Assembly: GCA_035544575.1 (NCBI GenBank)
Contig: DATKEC010000117.1
Span: forward strand, 11,898 to 75,897
Direction: 5' to 3'
Length of the DNA: 64,000 nt
DNA from: DATHWB01 sp035544575
GTDB lineage: Bacteria; Actinomycetota; Acidimicrobiia; Spongiisociales; ZC4RG35
The position numbers were made by a program, and so were the translations under genes. This document shows positions 33,837 to 41,511 of this stretch, piece by piece. The notes beneath the pieces are model-generated. The model saw only the letters and a list, made by a program, of their open reading frames with translations. It was not told the origin of the DNA and searched no databases. Each line of letters opens with the position of its first letter. The first letter of the stretch is position 1.

Positions 33837-34796
33837 TCAGCCGCGACTCACGTATTCGTCCAGTCGCCTGCCGTCGACCACCCGGTTCACCCAAGGAGTC
33901 TCCTCCCCCTGGAACGCGCGCAGGTTCTGTCGAAAGATGCGGGCGAGCCGCTCGCCGTATCGCGGAGTGTCGCCCGCCGAGTGGGGGGTGATCACGACAT
34001 TGTTCATGTCCCACAGCGGCGAGTCCGACGGGAGCGGCTCGGTTTCGAAGACGTCGAGTCCCGCACCTCGCAGCCTTCCTCCCGCCAGAGCGTCGATGAG
34101 GGCAGCCTCATCGACAACGCTCCCGCGGCCGACGTTGATCACATAACCGTGACCAAGCGCCTCCAACTCCTCCGCGCCGATCAGGTGACGGGTCTCCGAC
34201 GACCCAGGGATCGTGATCACGAGAATGTCCGACAGCCTGCACATCTCGAGCAGTTCACCGGGCCCGAACACCCGGGGAACCACACCGTTGTAATCGTTTG
34301 GGTGCCGCTTGAACCCGAGCAGGTCGACATCCCAGCCCTGTGCGCGTCTGGCGAACGCCTCGCCTATTGTCCCCAGGCCCACGATCCCGATCGTGCTTCC
34401 CGCCAACTCGGGTCCTTCGCGCATGATCCACTCGTGCCGCATCCCGTCCCGGACGGCGTCGGCGATCCTCCTGGTGAGTGCGAGCAGCAGCCCGAACGCA
34501 CCCTCCGCCACGCTCACGTGAACACCCGTGGCGGTCGTGAGCGCGACATCTTCTTGCTCGAACAACTCGAGCGGGTACTGCTCGAATCCGGCGCCCACGC
34601 CCTGAATCCAGGCCAGGGAGGGTTTGAGAAAGCGGTCGCGCCAGGTGTAGGTGAGGAGGATCTGGGCACCGTCGGCGAGGGCGGCTTCGACTTCATCGTC
34701 ACTCGACGCCTCGATGAGCTCCACGTCTGGTGTCGCCCTGACTTCTTCAACGAGCCCGGTGACACTCGCTGGATGTAGCACTGCCCGAATCGTCAT
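33837..34796 (-). CDS. D-isomer-specific 2-hydroxyacid dehydrogenase (copy 2)
   Basis: A 319-residue enzyme with VGLGTIGEA, catalytic Arg in NVGRGSVVDE, Glu in FETEPLP and His in ITPHSAGDTP. It is the promoter-proximal gene of the run hydroxyacid dehydrogenase, SDR, lactonase, hydroxyacid dehydrogenase, gamma-glutamyltransferase. ATG 34796 follows AGAGGAG; the longer frame to 34904 would cover the operator at 34855. Two such dehydrogenases in one operon suggest sequential oxidation and reduction (redox-neutral epimerisation) or two related acids. Confidence 0.92.
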   Translation of the reverse strand: MTIRAVLHPASVTGLVEEVRATPDVELIEASSDDEVEAALADGAQILLTYTWRDRFLKPSLAWIQGVGAGFEQYPLELFEQEDVALTTATGVHVSVAEGAFGLLLALTRRIADAVRDGMRHEWIMREGPELAGSTIGIVGLGTIGEAFARRAQGWDVDLLGFKRHPNDYNGVVPRVFGPGELLEMCRLSDILVITIPGSSETRHLIGAEELEALGHGYVINVGRGSVVDEAALIDALAGGRLRGAGLDVFETEPLPSDSPLWDMNNVVITPHSAGDTPRYGERLARIFRQNLRAFQGEETPWVNRVVDGRRLDEYVSRG

Positions 34797-34854
34797 GCAC
34801 ACTCCTCTGACGCCTATCAGCTCGACGCCGCGGCTGGATCGACCATCGCAGCCT

Positions 34855-34866
34855 AGAATCGATTCC
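34855..34866. promoter_or_regulatory. CG-centred LacI-type operator (AGAATCGATTCC)
   Basis: AGAATCGATTCC centred at 34860/34861 in the 122-bp divergent region between the hydroxyacid dehydrogenase operon and the cupin gene; 11 of 12 positions are symmetric. Confidence 0.68.
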
Positions 34867-34918
34867 AATATCTCGCCACATGGTTGAATCGCACCACCGA
34901 ACAACCGAGGAGCAGCTC

Positions 34919-35377
34919 ATGACCACGTCATCGCCCGATGGAGATTCCCTCGCAGGAACCCAAAGTCGCGGGGAGTATCCGGCCACCAAGATGCACTTCT
35001 CGGAACTGACTGCCGAGGTTCTCCATGCGTTGAAACATGGAGACAGCGGCGACGCCCGGGGCCACGACGGCCGCGTGATCGCGGTCAAGACCACCCCCGC
35101 CCGCGGCACCGCCTCCTCCATCGTCGTGGGGGCGGCGGCGCTCCCTCCCGGTTACAGCACACCCGCGCACCATCATCTCGCGGAAGAAGTCGCCGTCGTC
35201 ATGTCGGGCAGCGGACACGTCGAGATCGACGGCGACGTTCACACGGTGACCGAGGGGACCGTTCTGGTGACTCCCTCAAACTCGACCCACATCACGACTG
35301 CGGATGAGTCCGGTCCACTCGTGATCCTGTGGTTCTACTCCCCGCCTGGGAGCGAGACACGCTGGCTGCGGGACTGA
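34919..35377 (+). CDS. Cupin-domain protein
   Basis: A 152-residue single-domain cupin. The first cupin motif is HHHLAEEVAVVMSGSG (His residues and Glu as metal ligands) and the second is TPSNSTHITT. Such proteins act as isomerases, dioxygenases or sensors; the sequence does not say which. ATG 34919 follows GAGGAG. It is alone on the plus strand, divergent from the hydroxyacid dehydrogenase operon and convergent with the FMN oxidase. Confidence 0.85.
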   Translation: MTTSSPDGDSLAGTQSRGEYPATKMHFSELTAEVLHALKHGDSGDARGHDGRVIAVKTTPARGTASSIVVGAAALPPGYSTPAHHHLAEEVAVVMSGSGHVEIDGDVHTVTEGTVLVTPSNSTHITTADESGPLVILWFYSPPGSETRWLRD

Positions 35378-35381
35378 GGTC

Positions 35382-36440
35382 TCAGCTCGGTCGGATGAGG
35401 TCGGGTGTGATCTCCTCGACCGTCCGTGCGCCACACAGCGCCATGGTCAACTCCAACTCCTCGGCGAGGTGTCGCAGAACCTGTTCGACACCGGACGCGC
35501 CGCCGACAGCCAGTCCCCACATCACCGGCCGACCAACGAGCACGACGTCGGCACCCAGGGCCAGCGCCTTGAACACGTCCCCACCGCGTCGAACCCCTCC
35601 ATCCACCATCACCGTTGTGGCGCCTCCGACCGCGTCCCTCACCTCGGGAAGAGCCTCCATCGACGGGATCACGGAATCGAGTTGACGCCCACCGTGGTTC
35701 GATACGATCACCGCCTCTGCCCCCTCGGCGGCCGCCCGGGCAGCGTCGTCAGCGCGCACGATCCCCTTCAGCATGAGCGGAAGATCGGTCAGCCCCCGCA
35801 GCCAACCAACGTCGTCCCACGTCAGGGACGGGTCCCACAGTTCGGTGGCGCCGGCGCCGGCTGCCGCCGGCGGTGTGAGGCCGTAGAACGGCTCGTGGCC
35901 CGCAGCGAACCACTCCGGACGGACTTCGAATCCGTGACGGCGCTCGGCGATCCGTCCACCCACGACGGGCGCGTCGACGGTCACCACCAATCCGCTACAG
36001 CCCGCCGCCTGAGCTCGGTGGAGCACCTCGGCCGTGCGAACCCGATCCTTCCCTACGTACGCCTGGAACCACACCGGACCCGACGCGGCGGCCATCACCT
36101 CCTCGACCGGTAGCGACGATCCGAGGCTGAGCACCAGGATCGTGCCCGCCGCCGCGGCTGCGCGGGCTGTGGCCCGTTCACCGTCGGCGTGCGAGATCCG
36201 GTGCATCGCGGTGGGGGCCAGGATCACGGGGAGGTCGATCTCGTGGCCGAGCACCGAGGTCTTCGTCGACCGGTGAGAAACGTCGACCAGTACCTTCGGG
36301 AGCAGCCGAATCGCATCGAACGCGGCGGCATTGGCATCCCGCGTCCTCCCCTCACCGGCGGCGCCTGAAACGAACGCGGCCCCCGATGGACCAAGGATGT
36401 CAACTGCCGCCGCTTCGAAGTCAGCGAGCGTCAGCAGCAT
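35382..36440 (-). CDS. FMN-dependent alpha-hydroxyacid oxidase/dehydrogenase
   Basis: A 352-residue beta/alpha-barrel flavoenzyme of the lactate/glycolate oxidase family. Landmarks are APTAMHRISHADGE, WFQAYVGKD, VVTVDAPVVGGR, the Lys of LMLKGIVRADDA, the catalytic SNHGGRQLD with its His-Arg, and VMVDGGVRRGGDVFKA for FMN phosphate. It oxidises an L-2-hydroxy acid to the 2-oxo acid, complementing the two D-specific dehydrogenases nearby. I start at MLLTLADFEAAAVD (36440); the upstream frame to 36899 would cover two operators and antisense sequence of the divergent transporter. Confidence 0.92.
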   Translation of the reverse strand: MLLTLADFEAAAVDILGPSGAAFVSGAAGEGRTRDANAAAFDAIRLLPKVLVDVSHRSTKTSVLGHEIDLPVILAPTAMHRISHADGERATARAAAAAGTILVLSLGSSLPVEEVMAAASGPVWFQAYVGKDRVRTAEVLHRAQAAGCSGLVVTVDAPVVGGRIAERRHGFEVRPEWFAAGHEPFYGLTPPAAAGAGATELWDPSLTWDDVGWLRGLTDLPLMLKGIVRADDAARAAAEGAEAVIVSNHGGRQLDSVIPSMEALPEVRDAVGGATTVMVDGGVRRGGDVFKALALGADVVLVGRPVMWGLAVGGASGVEQVLRHLAEELELTMALCGARTVEEITPDLIRPS

Positions 36441-36455
36441 TCGCCGATCGTACCT

Positions 36456-36467
36456 GGATACGATTCT
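36456..36467. promoter_or_regulatory. CG-centred LacI-type operator (GGATACGATTCT)
   Basis: First of two operators whose centres are 13 bp apart; GGATACGATTCT. It lies 15 bp upstream of the FMN oxidase ATG. Confidence 0.65.
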
Positions 36468-36468
36468 T

Positions 36469-36480
36469 GGATACGATTCC
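36469..36480. promoter_or_regulatory. CG-centred LacI-type operator (GGATACGATTCC)
   Basis: Second of the tandem pair, identical to the operator at 26414-26425. The short spacing would force two dimers onto nearby faces of the helix or allow alternate binding. Confidence 0.65.
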
Positions 36481-36645
36481 AATCGTCCATGATTGCGCGA
36501 CCTGACTGTCCAAACGATGTGGTTGGCCCTCGGACCGGGCCAGCCACCTCCGACGCTGTGAGCGAGGAGCCCCAATGGCACCACCAGAACCACCGACTCC
36601 GCCCCTGCGGACGAGAGATCGGGTGGATCTAGGGAGACGACACAG

Positions 36646-37542
36646 GTGAATCGGGGATCCTGGGCGGCGCTCTGGGCGCTGAGCGTCGGTTGGGGAACTG
36701 TCGGCGTGGCAACGCGTGCGGCGCTCGAGAACGGGGTCGGCAGCCTCACCATCGTCGCCGGGCGCCTCGTCATCGCCACCGCTCTCGTCGCCGCCGCCCA
36801 GTTGTTCCTGCGGCGCCGGATGTCGTGGGATCCGACCCTCGTTCGGACGGGGACGGTCATGGCCATCGTCGGTGTGGCGATGCCGTACGTGCTCTTCAAC
36901 TACGCCTACAAGTACGCCTCGGCTGGATTCGTTGGACTGATGGCGGCGCTGGCACCGCTGGGCACCGCCATCTTCGCCCACTTTCTGCTACCCGGTGAGA
37001 GGATCGGCCGCCGCCGGCTGTTCGGATTGAGTTTGGCCATCGCCGGCGTTGCCGTGCTGCTCTTGGCAGGAGACAGTGGGCTGGCGGTCGGCGGTCGGCC
37101 ATCGCTGGCGATCGCTTGGTCGATACCGGGCGTGGCGGCGTTCTCCTTCTCCACGGTGTACGCCAAGCGCCAGACCGCGTCACTCGCCGGATTCGACGTG
37201 TTGGTCGTCCAGTTCGCGGTGGCGACGGCCCTGATGCTTGCCCCGACCTTCCTGATGGAGGGAGTGCCTCGCCTCGACGCCGAATCGTGGTGGCTCCTCG
37301 TTTACCTGGCGATCGGCTCCACCGTCGTCCCGCTGATGCTGTTCTACTGGGTGCTCCAGCGAAACACCGCTGCCCAGACGGCGTTGGTCGGCTTCATCGT
37401 TCCACTCGTCGCGGTCATCGCCGGCGTCGTGCTCATGAGCGAGAAGGTCGGAACGGGTCTCATCCTCGGAGGCGCCGCCATCATCACGGGGGTGATCGTC
37501 GCGGACAGAAGCGGGCGTGATGCCACCACCGTCCCAGCTTGA
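36646..37542 (+). CDS. DMT/EamA family membrane transporter
   Basis: A 298-residue very hydrophobic protein with about ten membrane segments in two EamA repeats (repeat 1 starts WAALWALSVGWGTVGVATRA; repeat 2 starts IAWSIPGVAAFSFSTVYA). Such proteins export metabolites, amino acids or drugs, and some import. The GTG start follows AGGGAG. It is divergent from the FMN oxidase across two operators, so it probably moves a compound or by-product of this pathway (inference). Confidence 0.88.
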   Translation: MNRGSWAALWALSVGWGTVGVATRAALENGVGSLTIVAGRLVIATALVAAAQLFLRRRMSWDPTLVRTGTVMAIVGVAMPYVLFNYAYKYASAGFVGLMAALAPLGTAIFAHFLLPGERIGRRRLFGLSLAIAGVAVLLLAGDSGLAVGGRPSLAIAWSIPGVAAFSFSTVYAKRQTASLAGFDVLVVQFAVATALMLAPTFLMEGVPRLDAESWWLLVYLAIGSTVVPLMLFYWVLQRNTAAQTALVGFIVPLVAVIAGVVLMSEKVGTGLILGGAAIITGVIVADRSGRDATTVPA

Positions 37543-37543
37543 T

Positions 37544-38308
37544 TTAGCGGGTGGCGGTCCATCCTCCGTCGACGTACCACGTCTGACCGGTCACATACCG
37601 TGCCCGGTCGGACAGGAGGAAGGTGACGACCTCCGCGATCTCATCAGGTGACGCGAACCGCCCCAGCGGTGTACGCGCATTGTCGGCATCGACGTCGAGG
37701 AGGCCTGCGGCAAGCCACTGGTCGTAAAACTCCGTTCGGGTCTGGCCCGGTCCGACCGCATTCACGCGCACACCGTGTGGAGCGAGTTCCACCGCCAGCA
37801 CACGAGTGAGGGCGTTGATTCCTGCCTTGGCGGCCGCATATGCCGGACGGCGAGGAAACACTGTCTCGGCGGCCATCGACGATATGGACACGATGTCGCC
37901 ACCGTCGGACGTGGCCATGTGCGCTCCGAACACGGAACTGCACAGGTACGCCGAGAACAGATTGATACGGATGGTCCGGTCCCATTCGTCGTCCGTGGAC
38001 TCGAGCGCCGGCTTGTTCAGCCGCAGACCGGCGTTGTTGACGAGGACGTCGACCCGTCCGAACCGATCCAAGGTGGCGTCCAGACAGGCACGGACGCTGT
38101 CTTCGTCCCCCACGTCGAGCGGGAATCCCAGCGCAGCGATCCCCGACTCGTCCAAGGAACGAACGGCCTCGGCGGCCGCGGCATCGTCGATGTCGCCGAT
38201 GACGACCGCGCCCCCGCGCCCTCCGAACATCCGGGCACAGGCCCGGCCGATTCCTCGACCCCCTCCGGTGACGAGGGCGACTTTCCCCGTGAACTCCAGG
38301 TCGGACAT
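37544..38308 (-). CDS. Short-chain dehydrogenase/reductase
   Basis: A 254-residue classical SDR with VTGGGRGIG, NNAG (VLVNNAGLRLN), Ser in SISSMAAE, the YAAAK pair and the C-terminal VTGQTWYVDGGW. The acidic residue in IGDIDDA indicates NAD preference. I start at MSDLEFTGKVALV, whose ATG shares a base with the stop of the preceding degenerate SDR (TGATG), so the two are made together; the longer frame to 38545 lies inside that gene. Confidence 0.9.
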   Translation of the reverse strand: MSDLEFTGKVALVTGGGRGIGRACARMFGGRGGAVVIGDIDDAAAAEAVRSLDESGIAALGFPLDVGDEDSVRACLDATLDRFGRVDVLVNNAGLRLNKPALESTDDEWDRTIRINLFSAYLCSSVFGAHMATSDGGDIVSISSMAAETVFPRRPAYAAAKAGINALTRVLAVELAPHGVRVNAVGPGQTRTEFYDQWLAAGLLDVDADNARTPLGRFASPDEIAEVVTFLLSDRARYVTGQTWYVDGGWTATR

Positions 38309-38994
38309 CACTCGCGTCGCCACCCATGGGCCAGCCAGCCGGCATCCACCGCGAAGACATGACCGGTGACGGCTCCCAGGTCCGGAGCTGACAGGCTGGC
38401 CACGGCGGCGGCTACATCGTCGTCGTCGACCAATCGACCGAGTGGCAACACACCCGGGACTCCGTCGAGCGACCCACCAGCGGGTTGCCAGGATTCGGTA
38501 GGCCCCACCATCACCACGTTCACCCTGACGCCCGCTGCACCCCATTCAGCGGCCAATGCCTTGCTGGCCGCGACGAGCCCGGCGGAGACACAGGCCTCCA
38601 TCGCGCGTCCAGGCAACCCGACGCCGGCGGTGGCGGAGACGACGTTGAGGATGTGAAGAGAGCTTCCGCTTTCGATGGAGACGCGCGCCGCTTCGCGGCA
38701 TGCAGAGAACGTACTGTTCAGTCCTTCGTCGAGTGCGGCCGCGAAACCGCGCACCCCGGCGACCACCGGAACCCGTTCGAACTCGCAGAGGTTGTTGACC
38801 AGCAACGTCGCGCCGGCGGTGAACGCATCAGTCACGACATCCGAGACGGTGCCGCGTCCGAAGTCTGTCTGGGCGATCCGACGCACGTCGAATCCGTCGC
38901 GTTCGAGCCGGCGACAAATGGCGGGACCCGCGCCCACGTCGGCACGGAGAACTACCGCGCGTTGTCTGTGCTGAAACCCTCGGTCGTCAGCCAT
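38308..38994 (-). CDS. Degenerate short-chain dehydrogenase-like protein lacking catalytic residues
   Basis: A 228-residue SDR-fold protein that has lost both hallmark sites. The glycine-rich loop reads VLRADVGAGPAICR instead of TGxxxGIG, and the YxxxK position is occupied by the MEACVSAGL segment with neither Tyr nor Lys. The fold is still evident from NNLCEFERV, VGLPGRAMEA, AAEWGAAGVRVNVVMVGP and the C-terminal GAVTGHVFAVDAGW. It is translationally coupled (1-bp overlap) to an intact SDR, so a regulatory or structural partner in a heteromer is a reasonable guess. It is divergent from the SDR at 39084. Confidence 0.85.
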   Translation of the reverse strand: MADDRGFQHRQRAVVLRADVGAGPAICRRLERDGFDVRRIAQTDFGRGTVSDVVTDAFTAGATLLVNNLCEFERVPVVAGVRGFAAALDEGLNSTFSACREAARVSIESGSSLHILNVVSATAGVGLPGRAMEACVSAGLVAASKALAAEWGAAGVRVNVVMVGPTESWQPAGGSLDGVPGVLPLGRLVDDDDVAAAVASLSAPDLGAVTGHVFAVDAGWLAHGWRRE

Positions 38995-39031
38995 TTGCGA
39001 TCTTCCCCATTGCTACTGGGATTCCGGGTCT

Positions 39032-39043
39032 GGGAACGTTACC
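39032..39043. promoter_or_regulatory. CG-centred LacI-type operator (GGGAACGTTACC)
   Basis: GGGAACGTTACC centred at 39037/39038 in the 89-bp divergent region between the degenerate SDR and the SDR at 39084; the halves differ at position 3 from the centre-symmetric form. Confidence 0.58.
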
Positions 39044-39083
39044 ACTGCTAGGGTCAACGGAGCCCGAACGCGGGAGGAAATCG

Positions 39084-39827
39084 GTGGGCACACTCGACGA
39101 TCGCAGGATCCTGGTCATTGGCGGCTCGGCTGGAATGGGTTATGCCATCGCCGAAGCGGCGATCGATGAGGGAGCGATTGTCGCAATCGCCGCCCGGAAC
39201 CCTGACCGTCTCGAGGAGGCTGCTCGGCGACTCGAAGAACGGGGCGATCGACCCGTTCGGCGTGCGTCGCTCCGAGTCGAGGATCGCGACGCCGTCATGA
39301 GATTGATGGAGTCGTTCGCACCATTCGATCACCTCGCGCTGCCGGGTTCGACGGTTGAACCGCGTACGTACGACTCGATTGACGACGAGACGGCACGGGC
39401 ATCCTTCGACAGCAAGTTCTGGGGGCCGTTCTGGACCGTATACGACGCCCGAGTCTTGATGCGGCGCGGGGGCAGCATCGTGCTCTTCTCTGGTGTCGCC
39501 GCCCGCCGGCCGGTGCCCGGCTACGTGATCGGAGCCTGCATCAACGGAGCGCTCGAGGCCGCCACCCGTTCGCTCGCGCTCGAGCTCGGCAGCCACGGCC
39601 TACGGATCAACACGATCGCTCCCGGATTCGTCATGACGCCGCTCTTCGACACGCTCCACGAGGCCGAAGACGTCGCCCGGCGGGTGGCCGAGGCCGAGTC
39701 CAGACTTCCCGTGGGCCGGGTGGGCCGACCCGACGAGGCGGCGTCGGCTGCGCTGTTGTTCATGACGAATGGGTTCCTCACCGGCCAGGTGCTGGTGCTC
39801 GACGGCGGCCTACTGGCGACGAGTTGA
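39084..39827 (+). CDS. Atypical short-chain dehydrogenase/reductase
   Basis: A 247-residue SDR with cofactor loop IGGSAGMG and a normal N-terminal Rossmann half (IAARNPDRLEEA), but the active-site helix reads GYVIGACINGALEA, so the Tyr is kept and the Lys of YxxxK is missing. This ACINGALEAATRSLALEL pattern occurs in an atypical SDR group. The GTG start follows GGGAGGA. It overlaps the next SDR by TTGA and heads the operon SDR, SDR, class IV aminotransferase. Confidence 0.87.
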   Translation: MGTLDDRRILVIGGSAGMGYAIAEAAIDEGAIVAIAARNPDRLEEAARRLEERGDRPVRRASLRVEDRDAVMRLMESFAPFDHLALPGSTVEPRTYDSIDDETARASFDSKFWGPFWTVYDARVLMRRGGSIVLFSGVAARRPVPGYVIGACINGALEAATRSLALELGSHGLRINTIAPGFVMTPLFDTLHEAEDVARRVAEAESRLPVGRVGRPDEAASAALLFMTNGFLTGQVLVLDGGLLATS

Positions 39828-40567
39828 CGAACCCGGGCATGCCGCTCGAAGGCACGGTGGCAATCGTGACCGGTGCGGGCTCCGGCATCGGGCGGGCGGT
39901 GGCACGCAACTTGGCAGACGCCGGCGCCGCAGTCGCCCTTGCGGCGCGGTCACTGGATCGGCTGGAGACCGCCGCGGAAGACATCCGCACCCGCGGGGGC
40001 CAGGCGATTGCTGTTCGATGCGACGTCACCTCCGAGTCCCAGGTGCTGGCCATGTTCGACGAAGTCGAGGCAGAAATGGGACCGGTCGATGTTCTCGTGA
40101 ACAACGCTGCCACGCTCTCGTCGGCCGCCATCGAAGACACCACGCTGGCGGATTGGCAGCACGTGCTCGACGTCAACCTGACCGGGGCATTTCTGTGCAT
40201 GCGGGAGGCGATTCGTCGGATGAAGCCGCGCAGCCGGGGTCGGATTCTCAACATCGGCAGCATCTCGGCCTCAGTGCCGCGCCCGATGACTGCTTCGTAC
40301 GCGGCATCGAAGGCGGGTCTGGTCGGGCTCAGCCGGACGGCCGCGATCGAGGCGCGACGCCACGGAATCGCGGTCGGGTGCCTGCATCCTGGCAATGTTC
40401 GGACGGAGACACGACAAGATATGAGCGATCCGATCAACCGGGAGAACATGATGTCGGTCGACGAGGTGGCTGAACTCGCCAGAGCCATGCTGTTGGTATC
40501 TCAGACCACGGTCGTGTGGGAACTGACGGCGCTGCCGATCGAGCAGGCGTTCCTCGGCCGTGGATGA
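39824..40567 (+). CDS. Short-chain dehydrogenase/reductase
   Basis: A 247-residue classical SDR: VTGAGSGIG, NNAATLSS, Ser in NIGSISAS, YAASK catalytic pair and CLHPGNVRTETR. I give the TTG start overlapping the previous stop (TTGA); an ATG five codons later (39839) is the main alternative. The C-terminus, TVVWELTALPIEQAFLGRG, departs from the usual DGG ending. It sits between an atypical SDR and an aminotransferase, which suggests oxidation of an amino alcohol or hydroxy acid followed by transamination (inference). Confidence 0.9.
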   Translation: MTNPGMPLEGTVAIVTGAGSGIGRAVARNLADAGAAVALAARSLDRLETAAEDIRTRGGQAIAVRCDVTSESQVLAMFDEVEAEMGPVDVLVNNAATLSSAAIEDTTLADWQHVLDVNLTGAFLCMREAIRRMKPRSRGRILNIGSISASVPRPMTASYAASKAGLVGLSRTAAIEARRHGIAVGCLHPGNVRTETRQDMSDPINRENMMSVDEVAELARAMLLVSQTTVVWELTALPIEQAFLGRG

Positions 40568-40605
40568 GTACCGTTTCCAAGGAGTCGAGAGGAGACCCCG
40601 ACCTG

Positions 40606-41505
40606 ATGGACGAATCGACCGCCTACTTCAACGGTGAGTGGGTACCGCTCTCGCAGGTACGAATCGATCCTGCCGATCGGGGGTTCGTCACCGGTGATGC
40701 CGTCTTCGATGCAGCTCGCACGTTCGGCGGCGTCGAGTTCCTGCTCGAAGAACACGTCGATCGGCTGTATCGGTCCCTACACGTCGCCCGGATCGATCCC
40801 GGTCTCCCACGCGCTCACATGCTGGGGATCTCACGTGAGGTGATCGACAGGAACCAGCAGCTCATCCCCGATGTCGGCGATTTCCAGGTCTGGCAGGGTG
40901 TGACCCGCGGACCCGGACGATGGGCACATGAGGCCGGTCCACCCACCGTGTACGTGAAGGTGTCGGGGATCGACTTCGCCAAGTACGCCCACCTGTACGC
41001 CACCGGCGCACACGCCATCGTCACCCGGGCATCGTCGCTGCCCTACGGCGCAGCAGATCCCAAGTTGAAGACACACAGTCGTATGCACTTCAACCTCGCC
41101 GAACTCGAGGCCGCGCGATCGGATCGGGCTGGCTGGCCGGTTCTGTGCGACGCCATGGGGAACCTGGGCGAAGGCAGCGGCTACAACCTCTTCGTCGTGC
41201 GAGACGGAGGCGTCTCGACTCCGCCGGCGGGCTCAGTATTGGCAGGGATTTCCCGCGCCTACACGCTTGAACTCGCTGCCTCGTTGGGAATCAGTACGAC
41301 CGAAACACTCCTACAGCCGTTCGACCTCTACACCGCCGACGAGGCCTTCTTCACCGGCACGAGCCCGTGCATCCTGCCTGTCACCCGGGCGGACGGTCTC
41401 ACCATCGGAAGCGGCCAGCCAGGACCCATCACGTCGATGCTGTTGCACGCGTGGGGAGACAGGGTCGGCCTCGACATCGCGGCTCAAGCGATCAAGTACG
41501 CCTGA
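40606..41505 (+). CDS. Class IV aminotransferase (BCAT/D-amino-acid transaminase family)
   Basis: A 299-residue PLP fold-type IV enzyme. It opens with AYFNGEWVPLSQVRIDPADRGF, typical of the family. The PLP Lys is in DPKLKTHSRMHFN, the cofactor-phosphate region is GNLGEGSGYNLFVV, and the C-terminal TADEAFFTGTSPCILPV follows. The family includes branched-chain, D-amino-acid and amine transaminases. GAGAGGAG precedes ATG 40606 at somewhat long spacing; an ATG at 40564 overlapping the SDR stop (ATGA) would add 14 residues and is also credible. Confidence 0.9.
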   Translation: MDESTAYFNGEWVPLSQVRIDPADRGFVTGDAVFDAARTFGGVEFLLEEHVDRLYRSLHVARIDPGLPRAHMLGISREVIDRNQQLIPDVGDFQVWQGVTRGPGRWAHEAGPPTVYVKVSGIDFAKYAHLYATGAHAIVTRASSLPYGAADPKLKTHSRMHFNLAELEAARSDRAGWPVLCDAMGNLGEGSGYNLFVVRDGGVSTPPAGSVLAGISRAYTLELAASLGISTTETLLQPFDLYTADEAFFTGTSPCILPVTRADGLTIGSGQPGPITSMLLHAWGDRVGLDIAAQAIKYA

Positions 41506-41511
41506 GGGCTC

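Noticed and set aside
40571..40582. CCGTTTCCAAGG near the class IV aminotransferase start as an operator
   Set aside because: Only one half matches; the other half is unrelated and the site lies inside an operon.
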